This document shows, in pieces, positions 33,412 through 43,520 of a stretch of 55,157 nt of DNA. Below the pieces are notes generated by a model. That model was not told the DNA's origin. It saw only the letters and a program-made list of their open reading frames with translations, and did not search any database. Source of the stretch: Pseudomonadales bacterium (lineage in GTDB: Bacteria; Pseudomonadota; Gammaproteobacteria; Pseudomonadales; Alcanivoracaceae); assembly GCA_022360555.1 (NCBI GenBank), contig JAKSCQ010000128.1:1-55157 (forward strand). The letters are read 5' to 3'. A program made the translations under genes and the position numbers. The first letter of the stretch is position 1, and each line of letters begins with the position of its first letter.

Positions 33412-34785
33412 TCAAATTATTCGACTAAAATGCGGCTCACGGCTCCTGTCTGTATACCGATCGAAAGGCATCACCAGTGCGCGGCTGACCAGACGCCCTT
33501 TATCGGTGATGACAAGCCTGTCTTGGTCCACACTGACCAGTCCCTGGGCCTCGAATTCCACCCAGGAGGAAAGCGCTTCTGCGAAATAGTCTGCAAAGGA
33601 AATCTGCCAGCGTTCGCCGAACTGGACCATGTCCACGAACTGGTCGCACAGCAAGCGCATGATCAGGTCCCGACGGATTTCGTCATCACGGCTCAGCAGG
33701 TAACCCTGTTCCTGAGGCAGTCGCCCTTCGTCAATCGCTGCCTGCCACTGGCTCAGTGACTTGAAATTCTGGGCATAGAGCGGCCCGATCTGACTGATGG
33801 CGCTGACACCCAAGCCAATCAGATCGGCATCCCCGTGCAGGGTATACCCCTGGAAGTTTCGGTGGAGCAAGCCATTGGTTTGCGCTACAGCCATTTCATC
33901 ATTTGCGAGGGCAAAATGATCCATACCAATGAACCGATAACCGGCACTTTGCAGGTAGTTACCTGCACGGATCAGCATGCTCAGCTTCTCTTCGGCACCG
34001 GGAAGGGCCATTTCGGGAATCTGCCGCTGGATTTTGAACCGGGCCGGAAGATGCGCGTAATTGTAGAGCGATATACGGTCCGGTTTGAGCGTCATTAGCT
34101 GCTCCAGCGTGCGAAGCAGGCTGGATTCCGACTGCCAGGGCAGACCGTAAATGAGATCCGTATTTACGGATTTAAAGCCAAAGTCCCGTATCCACTCCAT
34201 GGTCTGGCGGACCAGCTCATAGGGCTGCACCCGGTTCACCGCCTGCTGGACACGGGGATCCAGGTCCTGGACGCCAAGGCTGACACGATTGAAGCCCAGC
34301 CCTCGCAGCAGCCCCAGGCGAGCCTGATCCACCGTTCGTGGGTCGATTTCGATGGCATAGTCGCCGCGATCGTCTTCACGCAGGTTGAAATGGCGGGCCA
34401 GATCGTAGACCAGTTCGGTCATCTGGGCGTCACTGAGAAACGTCGGCGTGCCGCCTCCCCAATGTAGTTGTGTGACGGGGCGACGGGGGTCAATCATCCC
34501 GGCTCTTGCCTTGATCTCTTTCTTGAGTCGCAACAGGTAATCGCCAGCCCGGGCCCTGTTGGCGGTGATGATCCGATTGCAGGCGCAGTAATAGCAAACG
34601 CTGTTGCAGAAGGGGATATGCACATAAAGTGATAACGGCCGCCGGGCGGTGTTACCGCTTTCCACTGCCCGCCGATAATCTTCGGGGGTCATTTCTCCAT
34701 GGAAACAGGTGGCTGGCGGATAGGAGGTATAGCGTGGGCCCGGTCCGCCGTAGCGATTGATCAGTGTCTTGTTCCAGGCGGTCAT
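33412..34785 (-). CDS. hemN: Oxygen-independent coproporphyrinogen III oxidase
   Basis: GGPGPRYTSYPPAT, HIPFCNSVCYYCACN, LHWGGGTPTFL. Confidence 0.97.
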   Translation of the reverse strand: MTAWNKTLINRYGGPGPRYTSYPPATCFHGEMTPEDYRRAVESGNTARRPLSLYVHIPFCNSVCYYCACNRIITANRARAGDYLLRLKKEIKARAGMIDPRRPVTQLHWGGGTPTFLSDAQMTELVYDLARHFNLREDDRGDYAIEIDPRTVDQARLGLLRGLGFNRVSLGVQDLDPRVQQAVNRVQPYELVRQTMEWIRDFGFKSVNTDLIYGLPWQSESSLLRTLEQLMTLKPDRISLYNYAHLPARFKIQRQIPEMALPGAEEKLSMLIRAGNYLQSAGYRFIGMDHFALANDEMAVAQTNGLLHRNFQGYTLHGDADLIGLGVSAISQIGPLYAQNFKSLSQWQAAIDEGRLPQEQGYLLSRDDEIRRDLIMRLLCDQFVDMVQFGERWQISFADYFAEALSSWVEFEAQGLVSVDQDRLVITDKGRLVSRALVMPFDRYTDRSREPHFSRII

Positions 34786-34841
34786 GGCTACCTCCCCGCA
34801 TCGTCATGGTTACCATTATGCGGGCCACTCAGGGACGGCTT

Positions 34842-34855
34842 TTGACTCAGATCAA
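34842..34855. promoter_or_regulatory. FNR/Anr box upstream of hemN (TTGACTCAGATCAA)
   Basis: One mismatch from TTGATnnnnATCAA; 57 bp upstream of hemN start. Confidence 0.7.
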
Positions 34856-35625
34856 GGTTGTTGTGTCTGGTGGAGATGATGTGCCGGTGGGGCGTTTTGC
34901 GCATCGCCATGGTGGTGCATGGGATGCTGACTCATGGCCCAGGCCTGCCAGAAGAACACCAGGGCCAGCAGGAAGGTCGCAGAGGCAGCCACCCGAGGCC
35001 ATATCCCTTGCCGGAAACGCTGCAATTGCGAAGCAATGACACCGGTTGTCGCTACGGGAATGATCGTGATGACACCGAAAACGAGCATGATCAGTGCACC
35101 GGACAGGGCCGAGCCAGCAGTGGCGGCCAGGGCCAGAGCCGTGTAAATCAGTCCGCAGGGCAGTAGCCCCCAGAGCCCGCCCAGCAGCAGTGCCTTGCCT
35201 GGGTGATCGACGGGGAGCAGGCGCCTGGTCAGCGGCTGCAACCGCCGCCACAGTTTTTTGCCCAAACCTTCCAGTCTTTTCAGCAGGTTGCCGCGCCCCA
35301 GCAGATAGCCACTGAGCAGCAGCATCAAGACACCGGACAGCGTCAGCCCCACCGCCATGGAGGGCCCGGGCAACCGATCGAGCAGGGCACCGCCAAGGAG
35401 GCCGGCCAGTGCACCCAGAATCACGTAGGTGGTGACACGGCCAGCACCGAAGAGGCATTGCCAGCCCCACAATGACTTTCCCTGGCGCCGGGCCTCGGGA
35501 ATGGAAAAGGTCAGGGCACTGCTAATGCCCCCGCACATGCCGATGCAGTGAATGCTGCCCGCGGACGCCACCAGGGCAGCACTGACCAACAGGGCGGCTA
35601 GCGAATCATGAGTTTCGGGAATCAT
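34852..35625 (-). CDS. Sulfite exporter TauE/SafE-family protein (cco-associated)
   Basis: SAGSIHCIGMCGGISSAL; LWGLLPCGLIY. Confidence 0.85.
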   Translation of the reverse strand: MIPETHDSLAALLVSAALVASAGSIHCIGMCGGISSALTFSIPEARRQGKSLWGWQCLFGAGRVTTYVILGALAGLLGGALLDRLPGPSMAVGLTLSGVLMLLLSGYLLGRGNLLKRLEGLGKKLWRRLQPLTRRLLPVDHPGKALLLGGLWGLLPCGLIYTALALAATAGSALSGALIMLVFGVITIIPVATTGVIASQLQRFRQGIWPRVAASATFLLALVFFWQAWAMSQHPMHHHGDAQNAPPAHHLHQTQQP

Positions 35626-35815
35626 CTGTGTCGTCTGTCCTGCTGGGCGTATCCCCGGAGGGGGATCGGTGTTGATCCCGGTCTTCAAAAACAACGCGCC
35701 AGGCCGCGTTGTCCAGGTCGTCGAACTGGTCCCGACGCAGGGCCCAGAACAGCGCCCAGATCGCCCCGGCAAGGAACAGCAGGGCCAGCGGGATCAGTAA
35801 CAGGACGATTTCCAT
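35606..35815 (-). CDS. ccoS: cbb3 oxidase assembly protein CcoS
   Basis: Short TM, FWALRRDQFDDLD. Confidence 0.92.
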   Translation of the reverse strand: MEIVLLLIPLALLFLAGAIWALFWALRRDQFDDLDNAAWRVVFEDRDQHRSPSGDTPSRTDDTDDSRNS

Positions 35816-38166
35816 CGGGTCACCCGTGTTGCGTTAAGGGTTACCAGCAGCGAGCTGGCGGACATGCCCAGCGCCGCTGCCCAGGGCGGAATCCAGCCGA
35901 CCACGGCAAAAGGCACGGCGAGGATATTGTAGAGCAGGGCCCAGGTCAGATTCTGCCGGATAGTGCGATGGCATCGCCGGGCCAGGTCGGGCAGGGCAGG
36001 CAGCGCCCCCAGGGAGTCGCGCAACAGGTAAACGCCGGCCGCGTGCTGGGCCAGACTGGTGGCATTGGCGGTGGCCACGGACACCCCGGCGCAGAGCATG
36101 GCCTGGGCATCGTTGATGCCGTCCCCCACCATCATTTGTTCAGTTTCCTGTTGCAGTTCGCGAAGCCACAGGGTTTTGTCATCCGGGCGAAGACCGGCGC
36201 GCCAATCGTCGATCTTCAGTGCCACCGCCACGGGTTGGGCGGCAGCAGCATTATCCCCTGTGGCCATGCGCACAGTGAGCCCTCTGCGGCGCAACGCCTC
36301 CAGTACGCCGGCGCTTTCTTCGCGCACGCTGTCCTCAAGCCAGAGGTAGAGTTCCACCTTGTCGTCGCAGCATAGTTGCAGACAGGTGGTTCCGGGGCGG
36401 GCCTGCTCGGGGGCGCCGCAGATCCGCCATTGTCGGTCCTGCATGAACCCGCTGATCCCCCGGTTGTCGGGGCGTATTTCCCGCAGGCCTGGATGGCGCG
36501 GGATATCCCGGAAAGGCCGGGCCAGTGGGTGCGGGTTGTTCCATTCCAGCGCCGAGGCGATGGCCAGCAATTCATCCAGATCACGGTCGCCGGGTTTGCG
36601 GGTCTCCACCAGTGTATAGCTCCCCTGTGTCAGGGTGCCGGTCTTGTCGAAGAGCACGCCGCCCAGCCGATCAACACGCAACAATTGCCGGGGTGAGGCC
36701 ACCAGCACGCCTTCGCGCAGAGCGGTGCCCAGTGTGGCGGACAGGGTCAGCGGCACCGCCAGGGCCAGAGCGCAAGGGCAGGTGATGACCAGCACCGCCA
36801 GCATGTGGTCGAACGCCTCGCCGGGCCCGGCTGGCCAGTGCCAGGCCAGTGTCGCAGCCGCCAACAGCAAGACCCCGGCGGTAAAAAGCGGCGCAATGCG
36901 CTGCCAGTCGCGTACCACATCCAGCCGCTCTTGCTGGGCCAGCTCCACTTGTTCCGCAATGCGCGCCACCTGGCTTTCGCTGGGGCGGCACAGCGCTTCC
37001 AATGTCACGGAGCCTTCCTGCAAGCGCGCGCCGGCGGAAAGGGCGCTGCCTTTCGGGCGGCTGACGGGGCGGGATTCGCCGGTCAGGGCGGAGTCATCAA
37101 AGACGCCGTCGCCATGGTGGATACGACCATCCACCGGGACCACATCCCCCTGAACCAGCAAGAGCCTGTCGCCAGCGTTAACCTGCCGCAGGCTGACCCA
37201 TTCGGGCTCATCGCCCCGCAACCGACGGACGGCCCGGGGCAGGGTGTCAGCCAGTCGACTGTAACTGGCATGGATAGCCTGACGCTGGCGATGCTCCAGC
37301 CAGCGACTGACCAGCAGGAAAAAGACAAACATGGCCGCCGAATCAAAATAGACATGGCTGCCACCGGCAAACATGGCCACCAGGCTGCCGCCCCAGGCCA
37401 GAAACAGAGCCAGGGCAATAGGCGTATCCATGGTCAGGTGACGCTGGCGAATTCCGCGCCAGGCACCCAGGAAAAAGGGCCAGCCGGCGTAAAACACCAC
37501 CGGTGTGGCCACCACGAAGCTGGCCAGCCGGAACACCCATTCGTAGACCGCGTCACTGCCGTCGAAGACCCCGATATACAGAGCCATGGAGTACATCATT
37601 GCCTGCATGGCCCCCAGCCCGGCCAGTATCAGCCGCCCCAGCAGGCGCTTATGGTCTTTACGGTGTTTGGCTGCAGCGGCGGGATCCCCGGGCAGGCTCA
37701 CGCCATAACCCAGTTGCTGGATTCGGCGGGCGGTGTCTCGGGCGCGGGCCTGGCCGACATAATCCACAGTCAGTGTCATGCCCGCCAGGTTCACGCTGAC
37801 GCGCTGGACATCCGGCTGGTCGGCAACGGCCTTCTCAATCAGCCAACTGCAGGCCGCGCAGGTCAGGCCGCTTAGTTGCAGGTGCAGGCGCTCTCCATTG
37901 GCCAGCGGCGAGCAGTGGGGCGACAGCAACTCGGCGATATCAAACAGGGCCAGGTCCAGTTCTGCTCTCTGGTTGTCCGGCGTGGGGGCACGGTCCTGGC
38001 GAATTTGATAGTAGTCGTCCAGCCCCAGCCCATAGATGGTTTCGATGGCGGCCGCACAGCCGGGGCAGCAGGCGTCACGATTTCCGTCCGGTGTCCGGGC
38101 CGGGAAGGCGCCCTGCGGAGCCGGCAGCCCGCAGTGCCAGCAGGGAAGCGTGAGGCTCTGATTCAT
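35794..38166 (-). CDS. ccoI: Copper-translocating P-type ATPase CcoI/FixI
   Basis: CAACSWLIE, CPCALALA, DKTGTLT, cco cluster. Confidence 0.96.
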   Translation of the reverse strand: MNQSLTLPCWHCGLPAPQGAFPARTPDGNRDACCPGCAAAIETIYGLGLDDYYQIRQDRAPTPDNQRAELDLALFDIAELLSPHCSPLANGERLHLQLSGLTCAACSWLIEKAVADQPDVQRVSVNLAGMTLTVDYVGQARARDTARRIQQLGYGVSLPGDPAAAAKHRKDHKRLLGRLILAGLGAMQAMMYSMALYIGVFDGSDAVYEWVFRLASFVVATPVVFYAGWPFFLGAWRGIRQRHLTMDTPIALALFLAWGGSLVAMFAGGSHVYFDSAAMFVFFLLVSRWLEHRQRQAIHASYSRLADTLPRAVRRLRGDEPEWVSLRQVNAGDRLLLVQGDVVPVDGRIHHGDGVFDDSALTGESRPVSRPKGSALSAGARLQEGSVTLEALCRPSESQVARIAEQVELAQQERLDVVRDWQRIAPLFTAGVLLLAAATLAWHWPAGPGEAFDHMLAVLVITCPCALALAVPLTLSATLGTALREGVLVASPRQLLRVDRLGGVLFDKTGTLTQGSYTLVETRKPGDRDLDELLAIASALEWNNPHPLARPFRDIPRHPGLREIRPDNRGISGFMQDRQWRICGAPEQARPGTTCLQLCCDDKVELYLWLEDSVREESAGVLEALRRRGLTVRMATGDNAAAAQPVAVALKIDDWRAGLRPDDKTLWLRELQQETEQMMVGDGINDAQAMLCAGVSVATANATSLAQHAAGVYLLRDSLGALPALPDLARRCHRTIRQNLTWALLYNILAVPFAVVGWIPPWAAALGMSASSLLVTLNATRVTRWKSSCY

Positions 38167-38705
38167 GGGGTGCTGATGTGTCCGAGCTGTAGTGACCGGT
38201 CGTGGATGATGACGGTTTCATAGAGACGCCAGTGGCCCTCCGGTGTGGACACTGTGGCGGTACGTCGGCCATTGTCCGGCAATTGACCATCGGCTCGATA
38301 AAGGCCCCCTTCCTGGTGGTGCAGGGTCAGGGCCATATCTTTTTCCTTGAGGGTCGGGTGCCGCAGTGCCAGCGTCAGGGTTTCGGGAGGGGGAGCCCCC
38401 GCCTCGCTGGTGAGTCTGGCCTGAATGCCTGCCCCCACCTGGGAAAGCGCCAGGCCGACGCCCAGGCGCGCGGCTATCTGCTCCTGCTCCATGGAACGAT
38501 TGATACCGCGACCTTCCTTGTACCATTCGTCCACCACCGGGCTGTCCGCATTGGTCACGGCGATATACAAGGTGACCAAGCCAGCTACCACCGAACTGGC
38601 TGGCAGCAGAATCGCCAGCCACAGCAATGGGTAACGGTACCAGGGCAGATCATCGCCGTGGGGCAATGAAGCGTGATTCATGTCGCTTCTCCAGGTCCGG
38701 GTCAT
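38163..38705 (-). CDS. ccoH: FixH/CcoH family protein
   Basis: N-terminal TM, position between ccoI and ccoG. Confidence 0.9.
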   Translation of the reverse strand: MTRTWRSDMNHASLPHGDDLPWYRYPLLWLAILLPASSVVAGLVTLYIAVTNADSPVVDEWYKEGRGINRSMEQEQIAARLGVGLALSQVGAGIQARLTSEAGAPPPETLTLALRHPTLKEKDMALTLHHQEGGLYRADGQLPDNGRRTATVSTPEGHWRLYETVIIHDRSLQLGHISTP

Positions 38706-40068
38706 CCAGGGAGGTTACCGTAAACCAGATGGTGGATGACGCCATTTCCACTTCATAGGGGTCGTAGCTCACCGTGACGGGCAGAGACAGGTGCTGGCCG
38801 GGTTCGATGGTGAATTCCGTGCGGTTTTCCATCCGCAAGCCGTCCGGGCCGTCCAGGGTCAGTTCGTAGCGCTGGGGTTCCTGTCCCTTGTTGAGAATCT
38901 CCAGCCGGTAAATGTTTTCCACCCGCCCACTGCTGGCCGTGCGATATAGCTGGTTGCGGTCACGGATGACATCTACCTGCAGGGGAACACGATTGTAGAG
39001 CGTGACCATGAACAAGGTGGCCATCAACAACAGGGCGATACCGTAACCGATCAGCCGGGGGCGGACGATTCGCGATTCCTTGCCCTCCAGAGCGTTCTCG
39101 GTGGTATAGCGAATCAGGCCCCGAGGCTTGCCGATATGGTCCATGACGTCATCGCAGGCATCGATGCAGGCGGCACAGGTGATGCACTCGTATTGGAGTC
39201 CCTCTCGGATATCGATGCCGGTGGGGCAGACCTGCACACAGAGGCCGCAGTCAATACAGTCCCCCTTTTCCACTTGGGTGTCGCTGTGTTGTTTTTTCTT
39301 GGCCCCGCGCCCCCGGGGCTCGCCCCGGTCTTCATCATAGGACACGATCAGGGTGTCGCGATCGAACATGACACTCTGAAAGCGCGCATAGGGGCACATG
39401 TACAGGCATACCTGCTCGCGCATGAAGCCGGCATTCATGTAGGTGGCCACGGTAAAGAAGCCCACCCAGAACAGCTCCCAGCCGCCCCAGCCCAGTGTGA
39501 AGATACGGGTGGTCAGATCGGTAATGGGGGAGAAATAGCCCACAAAAGTGAGGCCAGTGAGGAAAGCCAGTGCCAGCCACAACAGGTGCTTGCTGCCACG
39601 GCGCAGTATCTTGCTGGCTGTCCAGGGGGCGCTGTCCATTTTGATGCGGCTGTGCCGGTCGCCTTCACACCATTGTTCGATCCACTGAAAAAAGCGCGTC
39701 CAGGTGGTTTGCGGGCAGACGTAACCACAATAAACCCGGCCGGCCAGCACCGTGAAAAAGAACAGGGCAAAGGCAGCAATGATCAGGGCCCAGGACAGGA
39801 ACAGAAAATCCTGGGGCCAGAAGGTCAGGCCGAAAATATGGAATTCCCGGTTCGGCAGGTCGAAAAGCACCGCTTGTTGTCCGTCCCAGCGCACCCAGGG
39901 CAACCCCAGATACAGCCCCATAGTGCCGAGAATGGTGGCGTCCCGGATATGCTGAAAACGCCCCGAAACGGACTTGACCTGAATGCGCTGGCGTTTGGCA
40001 TACAAACTGATGGCCCCCTGCGCCTGCGGGCTGGCATCGACGGTCTTGATGCGGTCGGGGTCAGACAT
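38650..40068 (-). CDS. ccoG: cbb3 oxidase accessory protein CcoG
   Basis: CGYVCPQTTW, 4Fe-4S cysteine clusters. Confidence 0.96.
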   Translation of the reverse strand: MSDPDRIKTVDASPQAQGAISLYAKRQRIQVKSVSGRFQHIRDATILGTMGLYLGLPWVRWDGQQAVLFDLPNREFHIFGLTFWPQDFLFLSWALIIAAFALFFFTVLAGRVYCGYVCPQTTWTRFFQWIEQWCEGDRHSRIKMDSAPWTASKILRRGSKHLLWLALAFLTGLTFVGYFSPITDLTTRIFTLGWGGWELFWVGFFTVATYMNAGFMREQVCLYMCPYARFQSVMFDRDTLIVSYDEDRGEPRGRGAKKKQHSDTQVEKGDCIDCGLCVQVCPTGIDIREGLQYECITCAACIDACDDVMDHIGKPRGLIRYTTENALEGKESRIVRPRLIGYGIALLLMATLFMVTLYNRVPLQVDVIRDRNQLYRTASSGRVENIYRLEILNKGQEPQRYELTLDGPDGLRMENRTEFTIEPGQHLSLPVTVSYDPYEVEMASSTIWFTVTSLDDPDLEKRHESRFIAPRR

Positions 40069-40109
40069 GGTGTACCTCGCAACGGCTGGCGTGACCCGCT
40101 GTCAGGCTT

Positions 40110-40131
40110 CCGCCGCCGCGGATGGCGGCGG
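40110..40131. other. Intercistronic hairpin CCGCCGCC-gcggat-GGCGGCGG between ccoP and ccoG
   Basis: 8-bp GC arms, no T-run; possible processing/stabilising or attenuator hairpin. Confidence 0.45.
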
Positions 40132-40141
40132 CAGAAGCTGT

Positions 40142-41056
40142 TCATTGCTGGGCTGGCGGGTTGGACAGGCTATAGACATAAGCCGCGATCACGTGAATCT
40201 TCTCCTCGCTGAGCAATCCCTCGTGTTTGGGCATATGGCCACTGCGCCCCTGGCGGATAGCCACCTCGATATCTTCGAGCCGGGGCCCGTACAGCCAGGT
40301 GGTGTCGGTGAGATTGGGGGCTCCCAATGCCTGGTTGCCTTTCCCTTCCGGACCGTGGCACGCCGCACACACCGCAAATTTCGGTTTGGCGCGTTCAATG
40401 GCGGCGGCCTTGTCCGCCTCATTGGCCAAGTCGGGGCGGCTCAGGCTCTGCACATAGATCGCCATATCACGCACGGCTTCATCGGTATTGCCGACGGCAG
40501 CCGCCATGGGTGGCATCATGCCCTGGCGGCCCTGGGCAATACTGGTGAGAATCTGTTCCGGCTGCCCACCGTAAAGCCAGTCATCGTCGGTCAGGTTCGG
40601 GTAGCCCTTGGCTCCCCGGGCATCCGAGCCGTGGCAAATGGCGCAATTGTTGGCGAACAGTCGGCCACCAACGGCCAGAGCCTCCGGGTACTCGGCCAGC
40701 TCTTCCACCGGCACCTTGGCAAACTCTTCGAACAGCGGATCGGTCTGCCGTGCCACCAGAGCCACTTCCTTTTCATACTGGCTCGTGCTGGTCCAGTCCA
40801 GAAAGCCCTCGAACTTGCCCAGACCGGGATACAACGCCAGATAAATGCAGGCGAAGATCAACGTGCCGATGAACAGGAACAGCCACCAGCGAGGGAGGGG
40901 GGCGTTGCGCTCCTGAATGCCATCAAAACTGTGGCCGGTGGTTTCCTTGGCCGCTTCCTCTGGCGAAATCTGGTGATTCCACAGCAGCAGGCCGGCGCAG
41001 CCCAGCAGATTCAGGGCGACGATAATGATGATGAACCAACTCCAGAAATCACTCAT
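40142..41056 (-). CDS. ccoP: cbb3-type cytochrome c oxidase subunit III
   Basis: Two CxxCH motifs (CAICH, CAACH). Confidence 0.97.
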   Translation of the reverse strand: MSDFWSWFIIIIVALNLLGCAGLLLWNHQISPEEAAKETTGHSFDGIQERNAPLPRWWLFLFIGTLIFACIYLALYPGLGKFEGFLDWTSTSQYEKEVALVARQTDPLFEEFAKVPVEELAEYPEALAVGGRLFANNCAICHGSDARGAKGYPNLTDDDWLYGGQPEQILTSIAQGRQGMMPPMAAAVGNTDEAVRDMAIYVQSLSRPDLANEADKAAAIERAKPKFAVCAACHGPEGKGNQALGAPNLTDTTWLYGPRLEDIEVAIRQGRSGHMPKHEGLLSEEKIHVIAAYVYSLSNPPAQQ

Positions 41057-41205
41057 TGCTCGTCCCCCTCTTTGCGGCGTTCCGCCTCCAGGGCCAGGTG
41101 ACCCAGCTTTTCATAATCCTGCTTGCGGCTGGGGCGATACACCCACACCGCCATGGCCACGAAGGCCACAAAGAAGACCAGTGTAAACAGGGCGTGATAG
41201 CTCAT
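41053..41205 (-). CDS. ccoQ: cbb3-type cytochrome oxidase subunit CcoQ (50 aa)
   Basis: MSYHALFTLVFFVAFVAMAVWVYRPSRKQDYEKLGHLALEAERRKEGDEQ hand-translated; not in ORF track. Confidence 0.9.
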   Translation of the reverse strand: MSYHALFTLVFFVAFVAMAVWVYRPSRKQDYEKLGHLALEAERRKEGDEQ

Positions 41206-41837
41206 GGCGTCACCTCCTTGCGTTCCTGGCCCAGGGACAGCAGATAGGCGACCAGGGCATCCTCTTCGGTGGCATCAGCCCATTCACCTTCAATTTTCTC
41301 CAGTTGCTCGCTGATATCCTGTTCGCTGTAGGGCACATCAAAGACGTCCTTGAACAGGCGCAGCTTGCGCTCGGTATGGGTCCAGTCCACCGGCGTTTTT
41401 TCCAGCCAGGGGTAGGCCGGCATGTTGGATTCCGGCACCACCTGACGCGGATCGCGCAGGTGTTCGCGGTGCCACTGCTCGGTAATCGGACGCAGGCCAA
41501 CGCGGGCCAGGTCCGGGCCGGTACGCTTGGACCCCCACAGGAAGGGATGCTCCCAGACGTCTTCGCCGGCGACGGAATAGGGGCCGTAGCGCTCGGTTTC
41601 CGCACGCAGGGGGCGCACCATCTGCGTATGACAGACGTGGCAGCCTTCGCGGATATAAATATCCCGGCCTTCCATTTCCAGGGCGCTGTAGGGTTCCAGG
41701 GTTTCCAGTGGCTCGGTGGTGGCTTTCTGCCAGAACAGCGGCACGATTTCCGCCAGGCCACCGAAGCTCACGGCAATCAATGTCAGCACGATCATCAGGC
41801 CGACATTCTTTTCCACTCTTTCATGGGCATTGGACAT
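41202..41837 (-). CDS. ccoO: cbb3-type cytochrome c oxidase subunit II
   Basis: REGCHVCHTQMVRP. Confidence 0.97.
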   Translation of the reverse strand: MSNAHERVEKNVGLMIVLTLIAVSFGGLAEIVPLFWQKATTEPLETLEPYSALEMEGRDIYIREGCHVCHTQMVRPLRAETERYGPYSVAGEDVWEHPFLWGSKRTGPDLARVGLRPITEQWHREHLRDPRQVVPESNMPAYPWLEKTPVDWTHTERKLRLFKDVFDVPYSEQDISEQLEKIEGEWADATEEDALVAYLLSLGQERKEVTP

Positions 41838-41847
41838 GTCGGTCTCC

Positions 41848-43278
41848 TCAGGCGGTCTGCAAAACGTTGTCGGCGCCGCTGGTGTCGCGCTCCCCGACGA
41901 TGGTTTTGTAGACGTTAACGGCCATCAAAATCATACCGGCCAGGAAGATCACCCCGCCGAGCAGACGGATGATGTAGAACGGCTGTCGCTCCACCAGCTC
42001 CTGCACGAAGTTGTAGGTGAGGGTGCCGTCAGTATTGACTGCCCGCCACATCAGTCCCTGCATGATGCCGGATACCCACATGGAAGCGATGTAGAGCACG
42101 GTGCCGATGGTGCTGAGCCAGAAATGCGCATTGATCCAGCCGATGGAGTACATCTGCTTGCGATCGAACAAGCGGGGCACCATCACGTAGATGGCCCCAA
42201 TGGTGATCATGGCCACCCAGCCCAGCGCCCCGGAATGCACATGGCCAATGGTCCAGTCGGTATTGTGACTGAGGGCGTTGACGGTCTTGATGGACATCAT
42301 CGGCCCTTCGAAGGTACTCATGCCATAGAAGGACAACGCCACAATCATGAAGCGGATGATCGGATCGGTGCGCAATTTATGCCAGGCACCGGACAGGGTC
42401 ATCATGCCGTTAATCATGCCGCCCCAACTCGGCGCCAGCAGCACGATGGAGAACACCATGCCCACGGACTGGGCCCAGTCGGGCAGGGAAGAGTAGTGCA
42501 GGTGGTCCGGGCCGGCCCACATGTACACGGCAATCAGCGCCCAGAAGTGCACGATGGAAAGCCGGTAGGAATACACCGGTCGCTGGGCCTGTACCGGCAC
42601 ATAGTAGTACATCATGCCGAGAAAGCCGGCGGTCAGGAAAAAGCCCACCGCATTGTGGCCGTACCACCACTGCACCATGGCATCGATGGTCCCGGAGTAG
42701 ACCGAATAGGACTTCATGGCCGACACCGGAATTTCCAGGTTGTTGATCACATGGAGCAAGGCAATGGCAATGATGAAGGCGCCGTAGAACCAGTTCGCCA
42801 CATAGATATGCGGCTGCTTGCGCCTGGCAATGGTGGCAAAAAAGACAATGGCATAAGCCACCCAGACCAGGGTGATGAGAATATCAATGGGCCATTCCAG
42901 TTCGGCATATTCCTTGGTGCTGGTGTAACCCAGCGGCAAGGTGATGGCCGCCGCCACGATGACCACCTGCCAGCCCCAGAAGCTGAAGGCAGCCAGCTTC
43001 GGAAATGCCAATGTGGCCTGGCAGGTTCGCTGCACCACATAATAACTGGTGCCCATGAGCGCGGAGCCACCGAAGGCAAAGATCACCGCATTGGTATGAA
43101 GCGGTCTGAGCCGACCAAAACTGAACCAGGGGAGTTCGAAGTTGAGAGCCGGCCAGGCAAGCTGGGCGGCGATGATGACCCCCACCAGCATGCCAACGAT
43201 CCCCCAGACCACCGACATGATGGTGAATTGCCGAACCACCGTATAGTTATACGGCGGTGAAACAGCCGAGTTTTCCAT
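41848..43278 (-). CDS. ccoN: cbb3-type cytochrome c oxidase subunit I
   Basis: Heme-copper oxidase core, [15 protein letters not shown]. Confidence 0.97.
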   Translation of the reverse strand: MENSAVSPPYNYTVVRQFTIMSVVWGIVGMLVGVIIAAQLAWPALNFELPWFSFGRLRPLHTNAVIFAFGGSALMGTSYYVVQRTCQATLAFPKLAAFSFWGWQVVIVAAAITLPLGYTSTKEYAELEWPIDILITLVWVAYAIVFFATIARRKQPHIYVANWFYGAFIIAIALLHVINNLEIPVSAMKSYSVYSGTIDAMVQWWYGHNAVGFFLTAGFLGMMYYYVPVQAQRPVYSYRLSIVHFWALIAVYMWAGPDHLHYSSLPDWAQSVGMVFSIVLLAPSWGGMINGMMTLSGAWHKLRTDPIIRFMIVALSFYGMSTFEGPMMSIKTVNALSHNTDWTIGHVHSGALGWVAMITIGAIYVMVPRLFDRKQMYSIGWINAHFWLSTIGTVLYIASMWVSGIMQGLMWRAVNTDGTLTYNFVQELVERQPFYIIRLLGGVIFLAGMILMAVNVYKTIVGERDTSGADNVLQTA

Positions 43279-43337
43279 GTGCGTTTCCTTCCAAGTGATG
43301 CGCCTGATGACGATACCAAGCGTGTTCCCTGTTCTTC

Positions 43338-43351
43338 TTGATGCAGATCAA
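43338..43351. promoter_or_regulatory. Perfect FNR/Anr box TTGATGCAGATCAA upstream of ccoN
   Basis: Exact TTGATnnnnATCAA, 60 bp upstream of ccoN start. Confidence 0.9.
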
Positions 43352-43503
43352 CAACACCTTGCCGCAACCGTGGACAAAATGTCCCATGCACCAGGAATAG
43401 GCACAGTCTCTTTGTGGGCAATTTTTAGCCATACGTCAACAGGCAGAAGGAATATTTGCGGCGAAATCTGCGGCTATTTTGGGTGAGAGCAGGAAGAGAT
43501 AAA

Positions 43504-43520
43504 GGCGGCCAGTGGCCGCC
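43504..43520 (-). terminator. Hairpin GGCGGCC-agt-GGCCGCC at the end of the RND operon
   Basis: Followed on minus strand by TTTAT. Confidence 0.6.

Noticed and set aside
41716-43260. 514-aa plus-strand ORF opposite ccoN
   Set aside because: Shadow ORF of ccoN; composition artefactual (His/Asp/Gly rich), no domain.
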